A DNA stretch of 32,533 nucleotides from assembly GCA_023388335.1 (NCBI GenBank), contig JAEWGL010000197.1, positions 1 through 32,533 of the forward strand, in the 5' to 3' direction. Shown here piece after piece: positions 15,985 through 22,988 of this stretch. This stretch comes from Pseudomonadota bacterium. Its GTDB lineage: Bacteria; Pseudomonadota; Gammaproteobacteria; Pseudomonadales; Pseudomonadaceae. A model generated the notes under the pieces. That model did not search any database. It was not told the DNA's origin and saw nothing but the letters and a program-made list of their open reading frames with translations. Within the stretch, counting starts at the first letter, position 1. Every line of letters begins with the position of its first letter. Made by a program: the position numbers and the translations under genes.

Positions 15985-16020
15985 AAGAGCCAACGCGAAT
16001 CGGATGCACCCCGCAATCCG

Positions 16021-16090
16021 CTTTCGCTTTCGCTTTCGCTTTCGCTTTCGCTTTCGCTTGAAGCTTGAAGCTTGAAGCTTGAAGCTTGGG
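16021..16090. repeat. Compound microsatellite: six CTTTCG hexamers then CTTGAAG heptamers
   Basis: Six perfect CTTTCG units (16021-16056) pass directly into four perfect CTTGAAG units and a partial fifth. The block lies between the chemoreceptor gene and the ABC binding-protein gene, about 70 bp before the latter's ATG. No coding role is likely; the - strand translation is low-complexity (Lys-Ala repeats). It is a likely site of slippage and strain variation. Confidence 0.93.
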
Positions 16091-16159
16091 ACTTAGCCCC
16101 GCCCCCGCTCGTCTACACTTGCCAGACCCCACGGTCCGGCAACCCCGACGAGGCCTTCG

Positions 16160-17176
16160 ATGAAACGAATTCCGACACTCCTGGCCACGCTGGTGCTCGC
16201 CTTGGGCCTGGCCAGCACCGACAGCGTCGCGGCCAATGACGCGCGCACCCCGATCCACTTCGGCGCCATCGGCTGGGAAAGCGGCGCGCTGACCACCGAG
16301 ATCCTGCGCTTGATCGTCGAGAAGGGCTATGGCTACCCTACCGACACCCTGCCCGGCAGCACCGTCAGCATGGAAGTGGCCCTGGCGCGCAACGACCTGC
16401 AAGTGATCGCCGAAGAATGGGCCGGCCGCAGCCCGGCCTGGGTCAGGGCCGAGCAGGCCGGCCAGGTGTTCAGCCTGGGCGACACGGTAAAGAACGCCGA
16501 GGAAGGCTGGTGGGTGCCTGCCTACGTGGTCAAGGGCGACCCCCAGCGCAACCTCAAGCCCGTGGCCCCGGACCTGCGCAGCGTCGACGACCTCAAGCGC
16601 TACCCCCAGGTGTTTCGCGATCCCGAGTCGCCAGACAAAGGCCGCTTCCTCAACAGCCCCAGCGGCTGGACATCCGAGACGGTCAATAGCCAAAAGCTCA
16701 AAGCCTATGGCCTGGACCAGCAGTATGTGAACTTTCGCAGCGGCTCGGGCGCCGCCCTGGACGCCGAGATCAACTCGGCGATCCGGCGCGGCCAACCGGT
16801 GCTCTTCTATTACTGGAGCCCGACCCCGTTGATCGGTCGCCACGAACTGATTCGCCTAGAAGAGCCGCCCTTCGATTCCGACGCCTGGGCTACCCTCACC
16901 GACCCCAGAAATACCAACCCCCGGGGCAGCCGTTCGCTGCCGGCCAAGCTGTCGATCGGCGTGTCGGCGGCCTTCCGCGAGCAGTACCCTGAGCTGGTAG
17001 CCGCCTTCGCCCAGGTCGACCTGCCCATCGACCGGCTCAACAAGGCCCTGGCGCACATGAACGAGACCCGCCAACCACCGCGAACCGCCGCGCAGGCCTT
17101 CCTGCGCGACAACCCGGCGGTGTGGAAAGCCTGGGTGCCGGCCGAGGTCGCCGCCAAGGTCGAGGCTGCCCTATGA
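16160..17176 (+). CDS. Glycine betaine/choline-type ABC transporter substrate-binding protein (OpuAC family)
   Basis: A 338-residue periplasmic binding protein with a clear signal peptide (MKRIPTLLATLVLALGLAST, cleavage near DSVAA). The mature part shows the OpuAC/ProX-type layout: PIHFGAIGWESGALTTEILR, the EEWAGRSPAWVRAEQ region, NSPSGWTSETVNSQKL, and VLFYYWSPTPLIGRHEL, with several Trp/Tyr residues that could form an aromatic cage for a quaternary amine. Ligand identity (betaine, choline, carnitine or related) is inferred from the family. It overlaps the permease gene by 4 bp. The conserved aromatic positions could not be aligned here. Confidence 0.88.
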   Translation: MKRIPTLLATLVLALGLASTDSVAANDARTPIHFGAIGWESGALTTEILRLIVEKGYGYPTDTLPGSTVSMEVALARNDLQVIAEEWAGRSPAWVRAEQAGQVFSLGDTVKNAEEGWWVPAYVVKGDPQRNLKPVAPDLRSVDDLKRYPQVFRDPESPDKGRFLNSPSGWTSETVNSQKLKAYGLDQQYVNFRSGSGAALDAEINSAIRRGQPVLFYYWSPTPLIGRHELIRLEEPPFDSDAWATLTDPRNTNPRGSRSLPAKLSIGVSAAFREQYPELVAAFAQVDLPIDRLNKALAHMNETRQPPRTAAQAFLRDNPAVWKAWVPAEVAAKVEAAL

Positions 17177-18024
17177 GTGGCGGCTTTCCCGAAGCCCTGC
17201 AGTTTTCCTTTGCCGAGCGAGTCAACCGCCTGGTCGACTGGCTGGTCCTGCACTACGGCGATCACTTGCGCAGTGTCTCTGATCACCTTCTGCAACTGTT
17301 GGTCAGCCTCGAGAACCTGCTGCGCCTGATGCCCTGGTGGCTGGTGCTGGCCCTGGTCGGGCTGCTGGCCTGGCACGCTTGCCGCAGCCTGCCACGGGCG
17401 TTGGGGCTGACGGCGCTGTTGCTGCTGATCGGCATGCTCGGGCTGTGGGACAAACTGCTGCAGACCCTCGCCCTGGTGCTGGTCAGCACCGGCCTGTGCG
17501 TGCTGGTGGGTGTACCGTTGGGGGTGCTGTTGGCCGGCAAGCCCCTGGTCCGGCGCGTGGTGATGCCGGTGCTCGATGTGATGCAGACGCTGCCCGCCTT
17601 CGTCTACCTGATCCCGGTATTGATGCTGTTTGGCCTGGGCAAGGTACCGGCGGTGTTCGCGACCCTCATCTATGCGCTCCCGCCCCTGGTGCGCCTCACC
17701 GAACTGGGCATGCGCCAGATCGATCCCTCGTTGTTGCGCGCGGCAGGCAGCCTGGGCGCCAACCGCTGGCAGCGCCTGCGCAGCATCGCCCTGCCGCTGG
17801 CCCTGCCGAGCATCATGGCGGGTCTGAACCAGTCGGTGATGATGGCCCTGTCCATGGTCGTGGTGGCCTCGATGATCGGCGCCCGCGGCCTGGGCGAGGA
17901 CGTGCTGGCCGGCATCCAGACCCTCAACGTCGGCCAAGGTGTCGAAGCCGGGCTGGCCATCGTTGCCCTGGCCATGGTCATCGACCGCATCAGTCAGGCG
18001 TACGGGCGACGCGAGCGGGCCTGA
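17173..18024 (+). CDS. ABC transporter permease, ProW/OpuA type
   Basis: A 283-residue inner-membrane permease with an amphipathic N-terminus and about six to seven hydrophobic segments. The BPD_transp_1 domain carries DVMQTLPAFVYLIPVLMLFG, typical of ProW/OpuAB, and the ATPase-docking EAA loop RAAGSLGANRWQRLRSIALP. The ATG overlaps the binding-protein stop (ATGA), so the two are translationally coupled. A proV-type ATPase would normally complete the transporter, but neither side of this pair encodes one: upstream is the chemoreceptor and downstream a cell-wall hydrolase. The start at 17173 was chosen for the coupling; an earlier in-frame codon at 17122 would overlap the binding-protein gene more deeply. 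Confidence 0.9.
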   Translation: MSGGFPEALQFSFAERVNRLVDWLVLHYGDHLRSVSDHLLQLLVSLENLLRLMPWWLVLALVGLLAWHACRSLPRALGLTALLLLIGMLGLWDKLLQTLALVLVSTGLCVLVGVPLGVLLAGKPLVRRVVMPVLDVMQTLPAFVYLIPVLMLFGLGKVPAVFATLIYALPPLVRLTELGMRQIDPSLLRAAGSLGANRWQRLRSIALPLALPSIMAGLNQSVMMALSMVVVASMIGARGLGEDVLAGIQTLNVGQGVEAGLAIVALAMVIDRISQAYGRRERA

Positions 18025-18084
18025 GGCCAACTGATTTTGTCCAGCTAGAATGAGAAACAGCTCACACTTTGGACGACCTCGACC

Positions 18085-18696
18085 ATGCGCGCTCAGTGGA
18101 TGGTGTTCGGCTTGACCTCGGCCCTGCTCGCAGGCTCCCTTCATGCAGCCGACACCGCCAAGGCCGGGGTGGCCGAGGACAAGGCCAAGGTGCTGGAGCA
18201 AAAGGTCGTCGAGCAGGCGTCGCCGCCGACGAAGAACGAAGTCCTCACCCCCAGCGAAGTCCAGGCCGTCGACCCGGTGGGCCAGGCGGCGCTGGACGAC
18301 AGTATCACTTGCCTGGCGCGTACCCTCTACTGGGAAGCCAAAGGCGCCGATGTCCGCGACATGGAAGGCGTGGCCAACGTGGTGCTCAACCGCGTGGGCC
18401 ACGACGGCTTTCCTGACACCCTCTGCGAGGTGGTCAAGCAAGGCATCGAGACCAGGACATGCCAGTTCTCGTGGTGGTGCGACGGGCGCGCCGACGATGT
18501 AGAAGAAGCGCAGCGCTACGCCGTCGCCAAGGAAATCGCGCGCAAGGCACTCAACCAGCAGTTGCCCGACCGCACCCGGGGCGCCTTGTACTTCCATGAC
18601 CGTCGGGTTCGTCCGGCCTGGACCAAGGCTTACATCAAGACCACCGAGACCCGGCACTTTATGTTCTACCGCACGAGCCAGACCCCGGCGCGCTAG
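18085..18696 (+). CDS. SleB-family cell-wall hydrolase, secreted
   Basis: A 203-residue exported protein with an N-terminal signal peptide (MRAQWMVFGLTSALLAGSLH, cleavage near HAA) and a Lys/Glu/Ala-rich linker (about residues 25-70). The C-terminal hydrolase_2 (SleB) domain shows LARTLYWEAKG with the conserved catalytic-type Glu, VVLNRVGHDGFPDTLCEVV, QFSWWCDG and FHDRRVRPAW. In spore formers such domains are lytic transglycosylases; in Gram-negative bacteria they act on periplasmic peptidoglycan. The stop overlaps that of the convergent TonB receptor by 4 bp. A possible -10 element TAGAAT lies at 18046-18051, without a convincing -35. Confidence 0.88.
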   Translation: MRAQWMVFGLTSALLAGSLHAADTAKAGVAEDKAKVLEQKVVEQASPPTKNEVLTPSEVQAVDPVGQAALDDSITCLARTLYWEAKGADVRDMEGVANVVLNRVGHDGFPDTLCEVVKQGIETRTCQFSWWCDGRADDVEEAQRYAVAKEIARKALNQQLPDRTRGALYFHDRRVRPAWTKAYIKTTETRHFMFYRTSQTPAR

Positions 18697-20861
18697 AAAT
18701 CGACGGTGCCAGAGAACTTGACCAGCCGCGGCTCACCCTGGGTGAGGTAGCCACCATTGGCCGAAGCCCAGTAGTTCTTGTCGCTGACGTTCTCCACGTT
18801 CATGCGCAGGGTGATGGCTTTCTCTTGCACCTTGAAGCGATACCGCGCGCCGACGTCGAAGCGGTTCCAGGTCGGCAGGCTTAGGGTGTTCGCCGGGTCC
18901 GCGTACTGACCGCCCGTGCGCAGCATGCGCGCGTTGAGCGCGACCCCTTCAAGCCCAGGCACGTCCCAATCGACGCTGGCATTGAGCTGGAAGGTCGGCA
19001 CCCCCACCGCGTGGTTGCCGTCATTGGCACCGTCCTGGGTGTTGTTCAGCTCGGTGTCCATGCGCGTGCCGCCGGCCATCAGGCGCAGACCGGGGATTGG
19101 CTCGCCGAACAGGCTCAGCTCGACGCCGCGGTTGACCTGCTCACCGTCCTGAACGAAGACCCCGCCCTGGTTGAAGCCGTCGGTGGGCCGTTCGATGCGA
19201 AACATCGCCAGGCTGGCGCCGTAGGCTTCGCGGTCGAGTTTGATACCGGCCTCGACCTGCTTGGTCTTGGCCGGCGGGAAGATCTCGCCGACGTTGACCA
19301 CGTCACCCGAAGCCGTTGGCCCTTGGGCCAGGCCTTCGATGCGATTGACGTACAGCGACACCGAGGGTGTGGCCTTCCAGACGATGCCATACACCGGGGT
19401 GGTGACCGCCTCGTCGTAGAACGCTGTGCGCCCGGCATCAGGGCCCTCGCCGTCATAGGCGTAGCCCTCGACGCGCAGTTGCTGGCGGCGCACTCCCGCG
19501 GTGAGCAGCAAGGTGTCGTCGAACAGGCCGACGGTATCGGAAAGGGCGATGCTGCGGTTGCGGGTCTTGCCCGTCACGCCCGGATCACCGAGTTTGCCGC
19601 CGATGAAGGTGAGTGTGGTGGGTTTGGGCAATGGGTCGGTGCGGTAGATGTTGGTGTCGGCTGAGTTGTAGAAAACGAAGGCGTTTTCCTGCTGGGTCCA
19701 GATGCTGGCGCCGCCGATGTTGATCTGGTGACTGACCGGGCCGGTCCATAACCGGCCGTTGATCCCGCCCATGACCGTGGTGTTGTCTTCATTGTGCGGG
19801 ATCAGCGAACCGCCGATGCTGGCCGCGCCGGTGGCAGCGTCGGTCAGCACCGGCGTGCCGTAGAAACCGGTTTCGCGGGTGTGCTTGGCGCCGCCGGCCA
19901 GGTATGCGCTCCAGCTCTCGGTGAAATCCCAGTCACCACGCAGCATGCCGAAGGTATCTTCGGTCTCGGTGTAGGTCCACGCCTGGCCATAGTTGTGGTC
20001 GGCGTCCGGCGCCCGTGGGATGCTGGTGACTCCGCTGCCCAGGCGCACCGAGTTGCGCAAAAAGTTGACCCGTTGCTTCTGGTAGCCAAAATCGGCGGAG
20101 ACGCGCCAATCGTCACCGCGGTAGTCCAGGCCGGCAATGAACAGTTTGCTGCGATGATGCTGGTCTTGCACGCCGGTTTCGCCTTCGCGCTGCGACAGGT
20201 TCAGGCGTGCGCCAAACCGGTTGTCGGCGCCAAAGCGCTGGCCGATGTCCAGGTGCTCGCCCAGGCGTCCGTCGGTGCTGATGTCCTGGGTATAGCGGCG
20301 TGTCGGGATGTCGCCGGCACGCTTGGGCTGCAGGTTGACGTTGCCACCGAGGCCCGAGCCGGTCGGGCTGGCGCCATTGAGAAAGGCATTGGGGCCCTTG
20401 AACACCTCTACCCGTTCCACTGCATCGGTGGAGATCATCTGCCGCGGCAGCACGCCGTACAGGCCATTGAAGGACACATCATCACCGTTGAGCGGCAGGC
20501 CCCGGATGACGAAAACCTGGGACTGATTGCCGAAGCCGAAGGACTGGCGCACGGAAGGGTCATTGAGCAGGACATCGCCGATGTCCTCGGCCTGCTGGTC
20601 CTCGATCAGCTGCGAGGTGTAGCTGGTCAGGGTGAACGGCACGTCCATGATGTCCTGGTTGCCCAGGACGCCCATCTGACCGCCGCGGGCTACCTGGCCA
20701 CCGGCGAAGGGTTGTGGCAGCTCGCCGCGCGGCGCGTCGAGGGCCTCGGCATTCACTGCAGTGGCACCCAGCTCGATGGTGCCGTCCGCCGCCTGGACGG
20801 TGACGCTGACGGAACAGCAGAGCGCGAGCAAGGTCGGATGTAACGGGCATGATCGTGACAT
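18693..20861 (-). CDS. TonB-dependent siderophore receptor
   Basis: A 722-residue outer-membrane receptor. A signal peptide (MSRSCPLHPTLLALCCSVSV, cleavage near VQAA) is followed within about 10 residues by a possible TonB-box-like stretch (TIELGATAV). The plug domain comes next (DVPFTLTSYTSQLIEDQQAE, SQVFVIRGLPLNGDDVSFNG, VERVEVFKGPNAFLNG). The 22-strand barrel ends in SGTVDF with the terminal Phe needed for outer-membrane assembly. It resembles ferrichrome/FoxA-like receptors; the siderophore is not deducible. There is no N-terminal signalling (STN) domain, so it is not a transducer for the orphan FecR 7 kb away. The ATG at 20861 is chosen because it begins the signal peptide; in-frame ATGs at 20897 and 20918 are possible. 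A Fur-box-like sequence lies about 80 bp upstream. Confidence 0.9.
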   Translation of the reverse strand: MSRSCPLHPTLLALCCSVSVTVQAADGTIELGATAVNAEALDAPRGELPQPFAGGQVARGGQMGVLGNQDIMDVPFTLTSYTSQLIEDQQAEDIGDVLLNDPSVRQSFGFGNQSQVFVIRGLPLNGDDVSFNGLYGVLPRQMISTDAVERVEVFKGPNAFLNGASPTGSGLGGNVNLQPKRAGDIPTRRYTQDISTDGRLGEHLDIGQRFGADNRFGARLNLSQREGETGVQDQHHRSKLFIAGLDYRGDDWRVSADFGYQKQRVNFLRNSVRLGSGVTSIPRAPDADHNYGQAWTYTETEDTFGMLRGDWDFTESWSAYLAGGAKHTRETGFYGTPVLTDAATGAASIGGSLIPHNEDNTTVMGGINGRLWTGPVSHQINIGGASIWTQQENAFVFYNSADTNIYRTDPLPKPTTLTFIGGKLGDPGVTGKTRNRSIALSDTVGLFDDTLLLTAGVRRQQLRVEGYAYDGEGPDAGRTAFYDEAVTTPVYGIVWKATPSVSLYVNRIEGLAQGPTASGDVVNVGEIFPPAKTKQVEAGIKLDREAYGASLAMFRIERPTDGFNQGGVFVQDGEQVNRGVELSLFGEPIPGLRLMAGGTRMDTELNNTQDGANDGNHAVGVPTFQLNASVDWDVPGLEGVALNARMLRTGGQYADPANTLSLPTWNRFDVGARYRFKVQEKAITLRMNVENVSDKNYWASANGGYLTQGEPRLVKFSGTVDF

Positions 20862-20939
20862 GAAAGACTCTCGGCTATAGAGGTGGAAGGCCTTCATGGC
20901 AATGCGATTCGTTCCCAACGAAGTTTCAGGCTAGCAGAC

Positions 20940-20958
20940 GTTAGTGAAAACAATTACC
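20940..20958 (-). promoter_or_regulatory. Putative Fur box upstream of the siderophore receptor
   Basis: On the - strand GGTAATTGTTTTCACTAAC matches the 19-bp consensus GATAATGATAATCATTATC at 12 positions by my count. Placement about 80 bp upstream of a TonB receptor start is typical for iron control. The match is moderate only. Confidence 0.4.
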
Positions 20959-21121
20959 AATCCACTGCACTTTTTCGCCTGCCTCGGGTCTACCCCCTCT
21001 TTTGCCGCTCGCCATCGAATTCCGCTCACCTGTTGCAGCGCATCAGGCCGGGCGAAAAGCCATGCGCTTGTGTAGGATGGGCAGCGCAACTCAAGGCGCT
21101 GCCAGTCATAGGGAGATTTAC

Positions 21122-21973
21122 ATGCGCGTCCTGTCCTCCGTTGTCTGCCTTGCCACCCTGTCGCTGACCTTGGGCCTTAGCGCCAGCGCTGTAGCGGGAG
21201 AAGAGGCGCAGTTGATCGATTCGATCAACGCCTACCGCAGCCAGGCCCAGCCCTGCGGGGGCGAGGCTTCGCTGGAGCTGCCGCCGCTGAACAGCGACAC
21301 CCGCCTGGCGCTGTCGCCGGAGGGCACCCGCGACCTGCAGCAAGCCATGTCGCGCGCGGCGTATCCCATGGTCAATGTCCAGGCCATCAGCCTGTCCGGC
21401 CCGCGTGATGCGCGTTCGGCCATGACCGCCATCCAGGAGAGTTTCTGCCAGGTGGTGCTCGATCCGCAGTTCGTCGACATCGGCGTCAGCCAGGAGGGTC
21501 GCGACTGGCGCGTGGTCCTGGCCCGGCCACTGCTCAGTGGACGCCTGGGCGACTGGCAGGCCGAGGGACAGAAGCTCCTGCAGGAAGTCAACGCCGCCCG
21601 GGCCAAGCCGCGCCAGTGCGGCGGCCAGCCGTTCGCCGCCGCGGGGGCCCTGAGCTGGAACACCACCTTGGCCGGGGTTGCCGCCAATCACACCCGCTCC
21701 ATGGCCAACCACAATTACTTCGACCATATCGACCGCGACGGGCGCACCCCAGGGGATCGCACCGAGCTTGCCGGCTACCCGCACCAGCAGGTCGGCGAGA
21801 ACATCGCTGCCGGCCGTGACACGCCGCACAAGGTGGTCGATGGCTGGCTGGCCAGTCCCGGGGGCTGCGCCACATTGATGAACCCAGAGTTTCGCGACCT
21901 GGGCGCCGCCTATGCGACAGACCCGAAAAGTGACGCCGGGATCTACTGGACCGCGTTGTTCGGCGCGCCCTAG
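21122..21973 (+). CDS. Secreted CAP/SCP-domain protein with an internal duplication
   Basis: A 283-residue exported protein with a signal peptide (MRVLSSVVCLATLSLTLGLS, cleavage near AVAG). The C-terminal part (about residues 150-283) is a CAP (SCP/PR1) domain: LLQEVNAARAKPRQCGG, LAGVAANHTRSMANHNYFDH, and VGENIAAG. It includes the metal-site-type His residues of the family. The N-terminal part (about 26-145) is a degenerate second copy: LIDSINAYRSQAQPCGG aligns with LLQEVNAARAKPRQCGG, and CQVVLDPQFVDIGV aligns with CATLMNPEFRDLGA. It lacks the His-bearing and GEN motifs. The function of bacterial CAP proteins is poorly known; roles in the cell envelope or lipid binding are proposed. A GGGAGA site precedes the ATG. 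Confidence 0.87.
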   Translation: MRVLSSVVCLATLSLTLGLSASAVAGEEAQLIDSINAYRSQAQPCGGEASLELPPLNSDTRLALSPEGTRDLQQAMSRAAYPMVNVQAISLSGPRDARSAMTAIQESFCQVVLDPQFVDIGVSQEGRDWRVVLARPLLSGRLGDWQAEGQKLLQEVNAARAKPRQCGGQPFAAAGALSWNTTLAGVAANHTRSMANHNYFDHIDRDGRTPGDRTELAGYPHQQVGENIAAGRDTPHKVVDGWLASPGGCATLMNPEFRDLGAAYATDPKSDAGIYWTALFGAP

Positions 21974-22039
21974 CACCACCCTTGCGTAGCTGCGCGCACG
22001 CAGCCCAGCCCGGCCATCCCCAAACAAGGAGTCTCACCC

Positions 22040-22651
22040 ATGGCACTCGACACCTGGCTTATCTACCTGCTGGCCAGTCTCGGCCTGTCCCTCACCCCAG
22101 GGCCCAACAGCCTGCTGGCCCTGACGCATGGGGCGCTGTATGGCGCTCGCAGGACCCTCTTTACCATTGGCGGAGGCATGGTTGGCTTCAGCGCCCTGAT
22201 CGGCCTGGCCATGTTCGGCCTTGGCGCCTTGTTGCAGACTTCGGGATCGCTGCTACAGGTCCTCAAGTGGCTGGGGGGCGCATACCTGCTGTGGCTGGGC
22301 ATCCAGCTCTGGCGCAACCCCGCGCTGCATCTGGACCCGGTCGCCGGCGCTCCTCGCCTGGACGCCGTCGGCCTGTTCCGGCAGGGCTTGCTGTCGGCGC
22401 TGGCCAACCCCAAGGTGCTGCTGTTCTACGGCGCCTTCCTGCCGCAGTTCATCGACCCCCAGCGCAACCTGCTGCCGCAGTTCCTGGTAATGGCGGCGAC
22501 CTTCGTGATCGTGGAGTGCGCGGTGGAGTACCTGCTGGCGCGCCTGGCCTTTCGTATCCGGCCATGGCTGCTCAAGGGCGGCAAGGGTTTCAATCGCTGC
22601 TGCGGGGGCTTGTTCGCGTTGATTGGGGTGGCCTTGCCGCTGAGTCGCTGA
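22040..22651 (+). CDS. LysE/RhtB-family amino-acid exporter
   Basis: A 203-residue inner-membrane translocator with about five to six hydrophobic segments. The N-terminal LSLTPGPNSLLALTHGALYG contains the family's PGP motif. A second signature is GLLSALANPKVLLFYGAFLP, and the protein ends soon after the last membrane segment. Family members export amino acids or derivatives such as homoserine lactones, threonine and lysine; the substrate cannot be told here. It follows the CAP gene by 66 bp and has its own AAGGAG site. Whether it is in the same transcript as the CAP gene is unclear. Confidence 0.9.
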   Translation: MALDTWLIYLLASLGLSLTPGPNSLLALTHGALYGARRTLFTIGGGMVGFSALIGLAMFGLGALLQTSGSLLQVLKWLGGAYLLWLGIQLWRNPALHLDPVAGAPRLDAVGLFRQGLLSALANPKVLLFYGAFLPQFIDPQRNLLPQFLVMAATFVIVECAVEYLLARLAFRIRPWLLKGGKGFNRCCGGLFALIGVALPLSR

Positions 22652-22701
22652 GCCGGACAGTGAGTTCAAGCGCCGCTCGCGGGTGCCTTGGGTTTTTGCA
22701 A

Positions 22702-22749
22702 CGCCCTTGAGATCGAGCGCCGCGCGGGCGGCGCTCGATCTCAAGGGCG
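22702..22749. repeat. Perfect 22-bp stem hairpin, possible genome-wide repeat or terminator
   Basis: Two 22-bp arms (22702-22723 and 22728-22749) are exact reverse complements around a GCGG tetraloop; the core is GATCGAGCGCCGC. It lies 50 bp after the LysE-type gene. There is no T-run directly after it. The perfection of the arms suggests a small repetitive element rather than an ordinary terminator, but it could also stop transcription. The remaining sequence up to the quiA promoter (22750-22920) shows nothing that I can name. Confidence 0.8.
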
Positions 22750-22926
22750 CCATAAGCCTCAAACCATGCAACCAGGACCCTGGACCCAAATCTCCTTCCA
22801 TGCACCTAGTAGCCAAGGCTCAATCTAATGACCAGGCACCTGTAACCCTCACGCCGTGATCTATTCTTCTCCCTTACCCGGGCGGCGGATTGTCGCTGCG
22901 ACAACCGGTCCCACTAAATTATGTAC

Positions 22927-22958
22927 TAACTTGTTAATTAGCTTGCTAAGGGTATAAA
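22927..22958 (+). promoter_or_regulatory. quiA promoter with two CTTG-centred dyads (candidate operator)
   Basis: TTGTTA (22931-22936) and TATAAA (22953-22958) form a sigma-70 promoter with a 16-bp spacer. Two perfect dyads overlap it: TAAC-TT-GTTA (22927-22936), over the -35, and TTAGC-TT-GCTAA (22938-22949), inside the spacer. Their centres are 12 bp apart. The layout suggests a repressor bound side by side, as in TetR- or MarR-type control. The regulator is unknown. Confidence 0.6.
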
Positions 22959-22988
22959 CTTCTCCCATCCAACCGCGAGACTTTTGGC

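Noticed and set aside
12240..16016. Long open frames opposite the antiporter and chemoreceptor genes (for example 13647-16016 on the - strand)
   Set aside because: They are shadows of high-GC coding sequence: compositionally odd, without ribosome sites or family motifs, while the opposite strand encodes complete recognisable proteins.
11200..20861. FecR (11200) and TonB receptor (18693-20861) as one cell-surface signalling system
   Set aside because: The receptor goes directly from signal peptide to plug and has no N-terminal signalling domain, and no sigma factor gene is present in the window.
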